From the NCBI GenBank assembly GCA_016748015.1, contig JAAOMT010000128.1:565538-629537 (forward strand): a stretch of 64,000 nt of DNA. The letters are read 5' to 3'. Positions 1 through 10,440 of the stretch are shown here, in pieces. Origin of the DNA: Geosiphon pyriformis. Lineage: Eukaryota > Glomeromycota > Glomeromycetes > Archaeosporales > Geosiphonaceae. The notes beneath the pieces were generated by a model. The model was not told the DNA's origin. It did no database searches and worked only from the letters and a program-made list of their open reading frames with translations. The position numbers and the translations under genes were made by a program. Position 1 is the first letter of the stretch. Each line of letters begins with the position of its first letter.

Positions 1-403
1 ATTATTCAAACAGGAAAAGGCCAACAAGTAATCTTTTATCCTAAGATGTTCGGATACTTGAAGGTAGAAAAAGGAAAATTAGTGATAAGAGAGTGATTAA
101 GATGAAAGTTGTTATTTTTATTTATTTATTTGATTCTTGTCTGAGAGATCATTTTCTACAGCTAAGAGACTCATTGCTTATATAGCTATTGAAAATAGTC
201 AATGACCAGGTCAATGACTAGGTCAATAATCAGGTCAATGATTAGGTCAGCAATCAGGTCATTGATCAGGTCAATGATCAGGTCAACAGTCAGGTCATTA
301 ATCAAGTCAACAATCACTATCTAAAAATAGAGTGGCTAATTATATGACATCAGTGACTAATACATGTGATAACTAATAAAAATTATGGGTTTCAATCATA
401 ACA
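1..403 (-). repeat. 3' LTR of F1-A (partial)
   Basis: Ends at TAACA (399-403), the inverted partner of the TGTTA that starts the right-hand LTR at 6670. Positions 1-400 match the F1 LTRs at 6670-7235, 42986-43651 and 49495-50220. The R/U5 side is outside the window. It contains a 12-bp direct-repeat array (about 198-318) next to a TATA-like CTTATATA (177-184, minus strand). Confidence 0.9.
177..318 (-). promoter_or_regulatory. LTR promoter: TATA box plus 12-bp AGGTCA-type repeat array
   Basis: Read on the minus strand, about ten degenerate copies of a 12-bp unit resembling TGACCTGATCAT lead straight into TATATAAG (177-184). Every F1 LTR here keeps this arrangement but with different numbers of repeats. 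This suggests an upstream activating array for the element's RNA polymerase II promoter. That function is inferred; the repeats and the TATA box are seen. Confidence 0.55.
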
Positions 404-1125
404 TCATCCTCTCCAAAGAGATTGAGCTCTGGTGAAATCAAGTTATTTATAGGGTATTCTAATTGAAGGGTTTTGTCTAACTCAAAACTAACTAGTTTGT
501 TGAAGTCTTTTGTGGATAGAGTATATAGTACTTGAAGCGAAATAAGCTTTGTATCCAAGAGACCAAATCTTTGTATAAGAGTTTTGGCTCTTTTTGCAAT
601 GGTCAAAATTCTTGGGATATCTAAACGTATAATGCCCAAAATTTCCACTTGTATTTCTGAAGTTGTTTTCTTCATGAGCTTCATTTCTTCTATGATTTCA
701 CCAAAACAACCATAGAGTTCTAGTTGCCTTCCATATGACAAGTTTTTGTCTATGGGCAAAATTTTTTTAATCGTTTTTCCAATTTTTATGGAAGGTGTAA
801 GTATTGCTGCTTTTATGCTTTCCAGCAAATACTTATCTATTTTGCTACCAATTCTTTCTCTTCTGGTAGTGGTTTTTTTTGGTCTAATAACAGTATGTGT
901 TCTATTGTTATCAGTTATGGTGGTTTGTTTTCCAATGATCAGAGTAGCATTTGGATAATTTTTGATCCAGTACTTATAAAAAGTGTAGAAAGCATTTTGA
1001 ATGTTTTGATCTAGAAAATAATTGTTCATGTCAATTGAAAATACCTCTGTTTTTGGAATGGTGCATTTATTTATATCTGATTTTTGTTGATCATTTGGGT
1101 CGGTATTACCACAACAGGTAACCAA
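373..1125 (-). CDS. ORF3, conserved accessory protein of F1 elements (250 codons, uninterrupted)
   Basis: I do not recognise a named domain. The frame opens at a TTG right after an in-frame stop; the first ATG is at residue 33 (MNNYFLDQN), giving about 218 aa. It overlaps the end of the integrase frame by about 55 nt in the -1 frame, and its stop lies 31 nt inside the 3' LTR. Sequence traits: a basic TTRRER stretch near residue 86, predicted helical Leu/Lys/Glu-rich C-terminal half, no hydrophobic membrane segment and no signal peptide, so it does not look like an env gene. The same protein recurs at 19419, 43621 and 51832, and a related one follows integrase in F3. This copy is fully open in an otherwise broken element. 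Role unknown; a fused integrase tail made by frameshifting is an alternative. Confidence 0.7.
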   Translation of the reverse strand: MVTCCGNTDPNDQQKSDINKCTIPKTEVFSIDMNNYFLDQNIQNAFYTFYKYWIKNYPNATLIIGKQTTITDNNRTHTVIRPKKTTTRRERIGSKIDKYLLESIKAAILTPSIKIGKTIKKILPIDKNLSYGRQLELYGCFGEIIEEMKLMKKTTSEIQVEILGIIRLDIPRILTIAKRAKTLIQRFGLLDTKLISLQVLYTLSTKDFNKLVSFELDKTLQLEYPINNLISPELNLFGEDDVMIETHNFY

Positions 1126-2345
1126 TCAGGTCATTTGTGATATTTCTTGAGTCGTGTGTCATGAACAGGGCAATTATTGAAGATTGTTCCATATTGATCT
1201 TATAAGATATAAGAACCATTGTTTAAAACTTTGTTGACTATAAAGAGTTCTTTCTACCAGCTAGAAAATTTATCACCATAGACATTGTCTCTGTCTGAAC
1301 AGTATTCTAAAACTAAGTTACTAACACTTAAGGAAAGTGTTTTATATGTTTTCTTTTTCTTAAGCTTCTCTTGGAATTGTTTTATCTTTTCAAAGGCAAT
1401 TATTCATGCTTCTACTAATGAGTCAAGAATAGTACCAAGTCTTCTTTGCAAAATGTCCTTGTAATCTCCTATTGTTATTTCTTCAAAAGATATTGTTTCT
1501 ATATTCATTTCTATTGGTAGAGTTGCCATTTGTCCATAGAGCAGATAAAAGGGTTCATAACTTATTATGTCATGATTCACAGTTCTGTAGGTGAACAAAG
1601 CTGAAGACAATACTTTGTCCCATAGGTTGGTTTCTTCATTGGTTTTGGCTAGGGTTTCACATAGTGTTCTATTGAAACGGGAAGAAAGTTTATAATTTAT
1701 TCCCATTTTTCTGCAAAGTTCTTCAACCAGTGTACTGAGAAAAGCTCTTCCTCTATCAGATAAAAGTTCTTTGGGGCAGCCATGGTGACAGATAATATTT
1801 TCATAAATGAAATTGGCAATTGAGACTGCTGTTTGATCTAGGGTGGCTCTTGCTTCTACCCACTTTGTAAGATAATCAGTAGCTGTGATAATGTATCTGT
1901 TGCCATCAGGAGTTATTGTTAAAGGTTCAACAACATCTATACCAATTCTGTCAAATAGTTGACCAACAGAGATCAGATAGATATCTTCCTTGCAATTGGG
2001 TTTTCCTCTTCTTTGGCAGATATTACAGGTTTTGATGTATTCAGCAATGTCTTTACCCAAGGTAGGCCAATAATAGTGAGCTAAAGTTTTCTGAATTGTT
2101 TTTGTTTTTCCAAAGTGTCTAGCTAATGGATCAGTGTGCATATTGTAGATCACAATTTCTGTTTCTTCAAATCTAATGACTCTCTGGGGGTGGTCAGGAT
2201 CTTTTATATAACTGGTTCTGGTGAATCAAATAGAAATTTAATTGTTTGTGCAAATGTTCTCTTTGCTGTCGAGTATAGTCTAGCGGGTATTGTCCTTTAC
2301 CCAAAATTCCATTAAGGCAGAGTAGTTGTTCAAGTTTATTATTGT
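1071..2345 (-). pseudogene. Integrase of F1-A
   Basis: Retroviral-type integrase (DDE strand transfer), related to the copy at 44325-45638. The zinc-binding HHCC part shows CNICQRRGKP, and the core shows RIGIDVVEPL and LLSDRGRAFL, so two catalytic Asp are present. The stretch before the catalytic Glu is shortened: SSRFNRTLCE replaces the longer segment with NSLVEYFNRT in F1-E, so the core is damaged. A 1-nt loss in a T run near 2306 and an 11-nt loss near 2205 relative to F1-E shift the frame, and a TGA at about 1401 replaces a codon that is CAA or CAG in F1-C and F1-E. The frame is closed from RNase H by tandem stops. Confidence 0.85.
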
Positions 2346-2404
2346 GTTTGTTTGTGGGGGAGTTACAAATAATTAAGTTGGTTTGGTTTGGAAGGGTTTT
2401 ACTA

Positions 2405-5077
2405 TCACTGGATGGTAAGTCTGGAGAGAGCGTCGGCGTTTTGATAATTAGCTCCTTTGCAGTGTTGAATGTCATAGTTGAATTCATCCAAGTGGAGTAT
2501 CCAGTGAGTTATCTATTTATGTTCCAGGTTTTTTTTATTGTGTAGCCAAACCAAAGCTTGGTGATCTGTTACCACCAAAAATTTTACACCCTTAAGATAT
2601 TTGTTCTAGTAGCTGGTAGCCCAAACTACTGCTAAGCATTCTTGCTCAGTGACTGAGTAGTTCCTTTCTGCTGGTGTGAGAGTTCTACTGGCATATGCTA
2701 CAGCATGTTCCCTGCCATTTTCGTCTTTCTGGGAAAGAACAGCACCAAGTTCATAGCCAGATGCATCAGTATAGAGTATAAAAGGTCGATCCAGATTAGG
2801 TTGCATGAGGATGGGTTCTGTAACCAGTTTTTCCTTCAGAATTTCAAATGCTTTTTGTTGATGAGTGCCCCAGTGATAATTGATGTTTTTCCTAAGTAGC
2901 TGATTGAGAGGAGCAGTGATTTTGGAGAAATCCTTGACAAACTTGCAATAATAAAAGGCCAAACCAAGAAAAAAGTGTAGTTCATGAACATTCATTGGTT
3001 GTCTAATGTTTTGAACTTTTTCAATTTTGGCTGGATCAGGGAAGATTTCATCTTTTGTAATAAGATGGCCAAGAAATTGGGTGGATTGACATTCAAAGAA
3101 TGATTTGATTGGATTGATCTTGAGGCCAGCATTTCTAAGGAGATCAAAAATCTTTTGCAAATGTTCAAGGTGTTCATCCCAGGTTTTTGAGTATACCATT
3201 ATGTTGTCCAAGTAGACTAGAACAAAGTTTTCTTTTACTGATTCAAATACTTTGTCCATTAAGCATTGAAAGGTGGGAGGAGCATTTGTGAGATCAAAAG
3301 GCATGACTATGAATTTGTAGGTGCCATACTTGGTAATGAAGACAGTTTTTTTTCTGCTTTCTGGATCCATCTCTACTTGCCAGAATCCAGTAGTTAAGTC
3401 AATGGTTGAGAAGAAAGCGGCACCATGGAATTGGTTTAGTATTGCATCAATCTTGGGAAGTGGGTACATGTTTTTTTCAGTAATGGCATTTAATTAGCGA
3501 TAGTCAACACAAAAGCATAGGGTTTATCCTTTCTTGGATACCACTACAACTGGGAATGCCCATTTATTCTTGGTTTCCTGTATGAATCTAAGGTTTTTCA
3601 TTCAGGTTATTTTCTTTTTGATAAACTCATCATTGCACCGGTTGGATTAATAGGGCTTCAAATGGATGGGGCAAGTTTCTCTGGTGATAATGGTATGTTG
3701 TATCACATGTATACGTCCAGGAAATTCACTTTCTTTTGAGATAACTGGGCTGTTTCTAGCCAGCAGGTTTTCAATGTCTATTTTTCTTTCTTCTGGAGAG
3801 GATTCTCATTGTTCTACAACCAGTAATTGGATTTTAGGTAGTTCGTTTTCAAAGGACTTTTGGACTTTTTTTATTTCCTCTCGGGGTATCAAGCTAATTG
3901 GTTCCCAATCTTTGTAATAGATCAGGCAGGACATGCATTCATCGCTAGGAGAATACAATGGTTTGTCACACCAGCACCAGACACAAGGACCATATCACCA
4001 ATAACTGTATTTGGCTTTTTTGTCTGGTTTTCTGTTAAAGGTTCTTCTGAGCATGTCATAATAAGGCCAGCAGATCAGCTTGCCATTGACAATGATTCCT
4101 TTTTTATCTGCCTTAACATTATCCAGTGGTTTGCTATTGCTGGTGAAGATGGTATAGGTGAGTTCAGCAGTTTCTTTTTGTTCTTCTTGTTTTTCTTCTT
4201 CCTTACTTTCTTCATCATCTGATTCATCTGATTCATTTTCTTCTGGGCTCTGCTTGGGTACTGGGGGAGTTGTCCAATGGCAACATTTAACCACAATGGG
4301 TTTCTTACCACATCTGATGGTTAGTTCACAGAGTTTATAATCAAATAAAGCTTTTGCTTTCTTGAGCCATTCATTGCCAACAATGATGGTGTATTCTTTT
4401 GCTTCAGACACTTTCATATCAGTTTCAATGCTGATGCCATTAATGCGGACAGGAATAGCTTTGGCTATGCCAAGCCTTTTTTTCTTATCACCATGCACAT
4501 TGGTCATTGGTCAAGTGGATGATTCATCAATTTTTCTGCCAATTGCTTCAAGAAAGTGTTTGGCAATAACACTAACAGATAATCCACTGTCTAGGATCAA
4601 ATTGATGAAGTAGCCAGCCACTTGGGCTTTACAAATTAGAGGAGTGACATTGCTATTGTCAGCAAGTCCAGCTTGGTGAGGGCGTTTGTTGGTTTTGGAT
4701 GTCTTTTTCTTTGGAATTAGGAATTTGCAAAAATCTTTTCTGAATTGTGGATGGGTCATCAATTGGCCAAAGGTTAGGTCTTTGACAACAGAATAGGGGC
4801 CGGATTTTTGTACTATTTTTGGGGGTTCCAACTTTGGAGAGTTTTTGAAAACTTTGGCTTTTGGGGGCTCATTGTTGTCAGCAGTTGATGTAGAAGCTTT
4901 ATTGGAGTCCAGAACGAAATCAACTTTGGCTTTCTTCTTCTTTTTTGTTGATTCAGAGAGGTTGATTGCTAGTTTATTCATGTCATAGTTATTATCAGTT
5001 AAGTTAAAAGTGTAAAAGGGGTTTTCTTCTGGTTGGCTTGCATTCTTATCCTTTGAAAGTGCGCCTACCAGTTTAAA
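2405..5077 (-). pseudogene. Pol of F1-A: protease, zinc insert, RT, RNase H
   Basis: One reading frame, -1 to gag, with about ten in-frame stops. Aspartic protease motif LILDSG is intact (near 4590). An acidic linker rich in Glu/Asp is at about 4190-4260, then a CxxC-x10-CxxC zinc-binding module just upstream of RT. The RT palm motif reads VYLDN, not YLDD, so the second catalytic Asp is lost. RNase H shows YTDASGYELG and the connection ends ALSRLTIQ followed by TGA TAG TAA (from 2407 down). Several stops match TGG or CGA in sister copies. The protein would cleave the polyprotein and copy RNA into DNA if intact. Confidence 0.9.
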
Positions 5078-6617
5078 GGCTGATAAACAGTGGCTTCAAC
5101 TAGGGGATCCTCTCCAAAGAAATTGTTGTTGGCATGATTGGGTCTTTGGTTGGGAACATTGTTGTTGTTGGGTCTGTTGTTCTGGGCATCATTGTTTCTG
5201 GGAACTGGTGGAGACAGTGGAGGATTGTTGCAATCTCTTGAAAAGTGTCCAGTTAATTCACAGTGATAGCATACAGGTGGGCCATGATTTTGTTGTCTTT
5301 GATAAGGTGGTTGCTGGAACTGATTAAAGCATGGTTCAAATCTGGGTTTTTGTTGTTGTTGATTTTCTCTGACTGCTTGGGCTAAGAGTTCTAATAACCG
5401 GGCAAGATTTGTTGTGAGTCTGTCTATTAACTGTTTATTTGAATCTTGAGTGTGAATGGCAAAAGAAGTAGCAGCCATTTGAGGAGCAGGAGTCATAACA
5501 AGAGCAGAAGCAAAAACTGGTAGTGTGGATCCCAAGTGCATCCTTTGGTTATCTTCAATTTTTTGTGCTAATTCAATGGCCATATCCATGGTGGGGTTAT
5601 TTTTCAGGGCCAGGAGGAGCCAAAGAGCATACAATAGATCAGTTCTCAATCCTTTTGTGAAGGAGTGAATTTTCTGCTCTTCTGTCCAATTTCTCCTAGA
5701 GTCTATACATTTGATTAGCTTTCTAATAGCTTTGGCATATTCAGTCACTACTTTTCCAGGGCCTTGGGTTTTTCTTTCCAATTCTATGCACCATTTAGAT
5801 ATTAATATTGGGATTCTGAACTTGGTCTCAAATCAGATAGTGAAAGAGGTATTTTTTTTTCAGCATTGATTGGTGTTCATTTGATTATTCTGTGTTGAGC
5901 ATTAGCATCTGTTTCTTGTGAGAACCAGGTAGCAGGAGAGCCTTGAAGATAGCCACCAACAATTTGGAACTTGTATTCTTCACCATACTAGTTGGTTGTG
6001 ACAGCTCTCTCAAAATCATCCAACCATTCAATTGGATTTTGTGCATCACCTCTAAATAGTGGTAGTGGGGTATTGTTTCTTCTTCCTAGAGCAGTTTGTA
6101 TACCTTGGAGGGCAGCCAGAATGTTTGCTTGCATGGGATCATTAGCCATTGGTTCAGGGGTAACTGTTTGTATAGACGAGTCTGATTTGCTTGATAAAAG
6201 GTCAAAAACAGAGGCAGTTTGGTAGCTTTCTTCTTCTGTTTCAAAGGGAGTTTCAGTTGTTTGATGGGCAGCAATCCAAATGTGGATTTGATGATTCAAA
6301 TATTCGAAATCAGGAGGCTGTTGTTCAAAGGTTGCAGAATATAAGAGCTGATTGATACTGTTGTTTCTTTCTTCAAAGTCATTTTCAAAATAAGCTTGGT
6401 CAAAGTAATAGATTGTATAAGCTGTATAGGTTTCAGCTGAATGCTCGTTCAAGAACCAGTTCCAAAAGTCTTGGAATTGTCTACTGAATTGTTCTTCAAG
6501 GGGGAAGCAGATCAAGCAGGAGGGCAGAGGATTAAGTTCAATAAAATCTAGGTTGTTCTTGTTGTGTGCTGCAAAGTGTTCTTTTAATTGCTGTGGCAGA
6601 TATGAGTAATCACCCAT
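5065..6617 (-). pseudogene. Gag of F1-A
   Basis: Structural capsid/nucleocapsid protein. It starts at the ATG at 6617 (MGDYSYLPQQ), conserved in all F1 copies. The N-terminal 209 codons are open to a TAG at about 5985, then a short frameshifted stretch, then 238 open codons (5065-5781) with the retrotransposon Gag capsid region and a CCHC knuckle (CYHCELTGHFSRDC, 5230-5271). It ends LNW-TAG one codon after a TTTAAAC heptamer. Asn/Gln-rich near the C-terminus. Confidence 0.88.
5071..5077 (-). promoter_or_regulatory. Candidate -1 ribosomal frameshift site TTTAAAC (F1-A)
   Basis: On the minus strand the gag codons are CCT TTA AAC TGG TAG, so TTTAAAC fits the X XXY YYZ rule in the gag frame, with the stop one codon later. 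Pol is open in the -1 frame from this point. The same heptamer in the same place is seen in F1-B (9392-9398) and F1-C (37716-37722). Confidence 0.75.
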
Positions 6618-6646
6618 ACAATGAGGAAATAAGTGAATTTTAACAA

Positions 6647-6663
6647 CCTCACAGGAAGCACCA
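6647..6663 (-). other. Primer-binding site of F1-A
   Basis: Minus-strand TGGTGCTTCCTGTGAGG lies 6 nt inside the 5' LTR end. The intact version in F1-E (49472-49488) is TGGTGCTCCCTGTGAGG. Its complement, CCTCACAGGGAGCACCA, looks like a tRNA 3' end: T-stem CTCAC, a 7-bp acceptor strand, discriminator A and CCA. It resembles elongator tRNA-Met. The tRNA identity is inferred. Confidence 0.7.
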
Positions 6664-6669
6664 CTTTTA

Positions 6670-7235
6670 TGTTACAGGTTGGAGTAATAAGCTAATGGAT
6701 AGCAAGAAAGAACAGGATTGTAGGGTAATGAAAATTATCAAAGGGGATTCAACTTCAATGAGCGAATTGAATAAGTATGGATTCAATGTGCAAGATTAGT
6801 CTCATAAAATATCTCAGTTGCTATTTTTTTTCAAAGGTAACTGGGAAATCTGAAGGTAGAAGGATAGTCCATACTGTTAATAATTGATAACTGCTGATAT
6901 AATTCTATGCCTCATGTTAGCACTCTTAGAATTCAATATCAGGTATCAACTTGTGCTCTTCAGTCATGTTTATACAAATAGGCTTCAAATACTACAATTA
7001 TTCAAACAAGAAAAGGCCAACAAGTAATCTTTTATCCTAAGATGTTCGGATACTTGAAGATAGGAAAAAGGAAATTAGCAATAAGAGAGTGATTGAGATG
7101 AAAGTTGTTATTTTTATTTATTTGATTCTTGTCTGAGAGATCATTTTCTACAGCTAAAAGACTCATTGCTTATATAGCTATTGAAAGTGGTCAATGACCA
7201 GATCAACAGTCAGATCATTGATCAGGTCAACAATC
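6670..7235 (-). repeat. 5' LTR of F1-A, U3 tip missing
   Basis: Starts TGTTACAGGTTGG at 6670 and matches the LTR at 1-403 and other F1 LTRs. It stops about 85 nt short of the outer end, in the sequence GTCAACAATC, and is joined to an inverted F1 LTR. TATA box (minus) at 7169-7176. Confidence 0.88.
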
Positions 7236-7817
7236 TCTATTTTTAGAAAGTAATCATTGACCTAGTCATTGACCTGATCATTGACCACTTTTGGTAGCTA
7301 TATAAGCAATGAATTTCTTAGCTGTAGAAAAGCATGTAGAAATCAAAGAAATCAAATAAATAAAATAACAATTTTTATTTCAATTATTCTTATATTGCTA
7401 ATTTTTCTTTCCCTACTTTCAAGTATCTGAACATCTTAGGATAAAAGATTACTTGTTGGTTATTTCTTACTCTTTTCCTGAAATGTGTAATTGCAGCATT
7501 TAAAAATTATTGAATAAAACATGACTAAAAAGTACATCTGATACCTGATATTGAATTCTAAAAGTGCCAATATAAGGCATAGAATTATACCAGTGTGTGA
7601 TTATTTGTTGACAGTATGGACTATTCTTCTATTTTCAGATTCTTTGGTTATCTTTGAAAAGTATAATAACTAAGATATTTTATGAGACTGATCTTGCACA
7701 TTGAATCCATACTTATTCAATTTGCTCTTTGAAGTTGAATTTTCTTTGATTTCTTTTATTATCCTACAATCTTGTTCTTTCTTGCTATTCATTAACTTGT
7801 TACTCCAATTCATAACA
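7236..7817 (+). repeat. 5' LTR of F1-B, U3 tip missing
   Basis: Begins inside the LTR at TCTATTTTTAGAAAG and ends CATAACA at 7817. It is the inverted partner of 6670-7235. TATA box TATATAAG at 7299-7306, about 125 bp from and divergent to the F1-A TATA box. PBS TGATGCTTCCTGTAAGA at 7824-7840 is a mutated form of the family PBS. Confidence 0.88.
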
Positions 7818-7869
7818 TAAAAGTGATGCTTCCTGTAAGATTGTCAAAATTCACTTTGTTTCTTATTAT

Positions 7870-9404
7870 ATGGGTGATTATTTATACCTGTTACAACAAT
7901 CAGAAGAACACTTTGAAGCACACAACAAAAATGATTTAGACTTTATTGAACTCAATTTTTTGCTCTTCTGCTTAATTTGCTTCCCAATTGAAAAACAATT
8001 TAGCAGACAATTCCAAGACTTTTGGAACTGATTTCTGAATGAGCATTCAGCTGAAATCTACACAGTTTATACAACCTATTACTTTGACCAAGCTTATTTT
8101 GAAGACAACTTTGAAGAAAGAAACAACAATATCAATCAGCTCTTATATTCTACAACCTTTGAACAACAGCCCTCTGATTTTGAATATCTGAATTATCAAA
8201 TTCACATTTGGATTGCTGCCCATCAATTAACTGAACTTCTCTTGAAACAAAAGAAGAAAGCTATCAAACCATTCCTGTTTTTGATTTCTTTTCAAGTGAA
8301 TCAGAACACTCTACACAAACAGTTATACCTGAACCAATGACTCAAAACCCTCTACAACAAAACATTCTGATTGCTCTCCAAGATATACAGACTGTTTTAG
8401 AGCAAAAAAACAACACTCCATTACCATTATTCAGAAGTAATGTTTAAGATCCAATTGAATGGTTAAATGATTTTGAGAGAACTGTTACAGCAAACCAATA
8501 TGATAATGAATACAAATTCCAAATCATTGGTGGCTACCTCCAAGGCTCTCCTGCTACTTGGTTCTTACAAAAAACCAATGCCAATGCTCAGCAAAGAATT
8601 ATTAGATGGACACTGACAAATGCTGGAGAAGATAACACTTTTTTTACTACCTGGTTTGAAACAAAATTTAGAACTCTTATTTTGATATCCAAATGGTGCA
8701 TGAAATGGGAAAAAAGAATCTAAGGCCCAGGAAAAATAGTAACTGAATACACTAAAGCCATTAGAAAATTAATCAAGCATATAAACTCTGGTAGAAATTA
8801 AACAGAAGAACAAAAGATTCATTCCTTTACAAAAGGATTGAGAACTGATCTTTTATATGCTCTCTGGCCCCTCCTAGCCCTAAAAGATAATCCCACAATA
8901 GATATGGCCATTGAACTTGCCCAAAGAATAAAAAACAACCAAAGAATGCACCTAAGATCTACTCTTCCAGTTTTTGCTTTAGCTTTACAAATGGCTGCTA
9001 CCTCTTTTGCCACTTATACTTAAGACCCCAATAAACAATTATTAAACAGACTTACTGCTAATTTTGCTCAGCTATTAAAACCATTAGCCCAAACAGTCAG
9101 AGACAACCAGCAACCCCAAAAATCTAGATTTGAACCCTGCTTCAATAAGCCCCAACAACCATTATATCAAAGACAACAAAATCATAGTCCACCTGTGTGC
9201 TATTGCTGTGGACTAACTGGACACTTTTTCAGAGATTGCAACAATCTTCTATTGTCTCCTCCAGCTCCTAAAAATAATAACACTCAGAATAACAGACTTA
9301 ACAATAACATTGTTCTCAATCAAAGACCCAATCATGCCAACATCAATTTTTTTGGAGAGGATTTCTTAGTTGAAGCTACTGTTTATCAGCCTTTAAACTG
9401 GTAG
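7870..9404 (+). pseudogene. Gag of F1-B
   Basis: Homologous over its length to the gag at 5065-6617. It starts at the conserved ATG (MGDYLYL) and contains several stops (for example NWF read as N-TGA-F) and at least one frameshift. A CCHC knuckle (CYCCGLTGHFFRDC) is at about 9201-9242. It ends LNW-TAG at 9402-9404, directly after the slippery heptamer at 9392-9398. F2 is inserted four bases after this stop. Confidence 0.85.
9392..9398 (+). promoter_or_regulatory. Candidate -1 frameshift site TTTAAAC (F1-B)
   Basis: Same heptamer and spacing to the gag stop as in F1-A and F1-C. When the 6,043 bp of F2 plus one TSD copy are subtracted, the pol frame at 15453 falls in the -1 frame relative to gag, which confirms the layout in this copy. 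Confidence 0.72.
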
Positions 9405-9408
9405 ATGC
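9405..9408. repeat. 4-bp target-site duplication of F2 (left copy; right copy 15448-15451)
   Basis: ATGC occurs directly before the TGTTAC that opens F2 and directly after the TAACA that closes it. Joining the flanks restores the F1-B gag/pol junction, comparable with 37726-37740 in F1-C. Confidence 0.85.
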
Positions 9409-10188
9409 TGTTACAGGTGACTACTTCTGGTGTTAAATTAAATAACAAACCTGTAACTTGGTGCTCAAATCTAGTTGCAGTTGATAGTGCTCTAAAGGTT
9501 TTGTATCTGAAGGTTTCAGTTTGAGTTCTTTGTATAATGGACAGAGATTCAATAGTTGTTTTATTTATAGCTTCCCAGAATTGCAATTCTGTCAATTTTT
9601 CTCTCAGTGTAATGACCAGCAATCCTTTGGTAAGTATTCCATATCTGCTGTACATGTCCTATCTTCTCACAGAGTTCTTTTACTAGGCAATCCTTGACAT
9701 CAGTAATCTAGCGCTTTATTCAACTTATTAGTACACAACAATAAAATCAAAATAAAATAAAGAAAAAAAATAAAAGAAAAATAAAGAAAGAAAAGAAATA
9801 AGTCAAGGTGATTTGCAAGTTAGTATTTCATCAATAGCCATGATCAAAAGCTATTGTTCCAGTGTGGTTAAGTATCAATTACTATCAACATGAAGTATTG
9901 ATAGTGGTAGTGAGTTTGAGATAACAAACAGTTATTTATTTGTGGTTTGGAAAGTTGTCTAAATGAAATCTAAACTGAGAGGTCTGTCTTTTTAGCTTCT
10001 AATCCTATTGCTATATATACATAATTGAGATTTCTCAATTTTTCAATTCTTCACAACAGGAATTCTGGGATTCCTGGAATCCTGCAATTCCTTTGAGAGG
10101 AATTCTGGAATTCCATATTTTACTATGTCTACTTCTAATTGGTTAATAACTATGCTAATATATATTCCCTATATTTCTATGAATAACA
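9409..10188 (-). repeat. 3' LTR of F2
   Basis: 780 bp, TGTTAC to TAACA (10184-10188). Matches 14593-15447. It contains an A/T-rich simple stretch (about 9735-9805) and palindromic GGAATTCC-type repeats (about 10060-10120). Confidence 0.88.
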
Positions 10189-10204
10189 TTATTCCCTTCT
10201 TTTA

Positions 10205-10440
10205 ATATTGAGCTCTGTCAAAATTTAACTTTGTTAATTCCCTTTTTTGAAGTATTTTCTGAATTTCATTTTCGAGAATTACTTGTGTTATTTGAGTCTG
10301 TAATTCTTCAAATTGAGTGTTAGTGATCTTTCTTAATTGATTACTGGTAACTGTATCTATTGCTTTGTTGAGTAAGATTTCTGGTCAATTCTGAAATGCT
10401 GTGTGTATTTAGTATATGGCTTGAGCCTGTGTGGATAAGT
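10205..10440 (-). pseudogene. Remnant of ORF3 C-terminus in F2
   Basis: Directly after the truncated dUTPase the same minus-strand frame reads a segment including NQLRKITNTQFEELQTQIT. This lines up with IQYIEKLTELKFQQFSDQI in the F3 ORF3 at 33448-34125: same spacing of Leu, Lys, Thr, Phe-Gln and Gln-Ile. I infer an internal deletion joining dUTPase to ORF3. Two in-frame stops are present (near 10405 and 10385). Confidence 0.5.

Larger units (their letters stand above)
1..7235 (-). mobile_element. Ty3/gypsy element F1-A (left edge cut by window)
   Basis: LTR retrotransposon read on the minus strand. From its 5' end (right side) it has the 5' LTR, PBS, gag, a -1 frameshift site, pol (protease, zinc-binding insert, RT, RNase H), integrase, ORF3 and the 3' LTR. 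Gag-pol order with RNase H before integrase is the Ty3/gypsy order. The copy carries in-frame stops, two integrase indels and an RT motif changed from YLDD to YLDN, so it is probably dead. Its 5' LTR lacks the outer U3 tip, where it meets the inverted LTR of F1-B at 7235/7236. Confidence 0.93.

Noticed and set aside
196-310. CRISPR-like or nuclear-receptor (AGGTCA) array in the F1 LTR
   Set aside because: 12-bp direct repeats without spacers, inside a eukaryotic LTR. AGGTCA resemblance alone does not support nuclear receptor binding in this context.
2194-2487. Separate 97-aa gene upstream of integrase in F1-A
   Set aside because: Its first half is RNase H-linker sequence read out of frame because of a 1-nt deletion at about 2306; the rest is integrase N-terminus.
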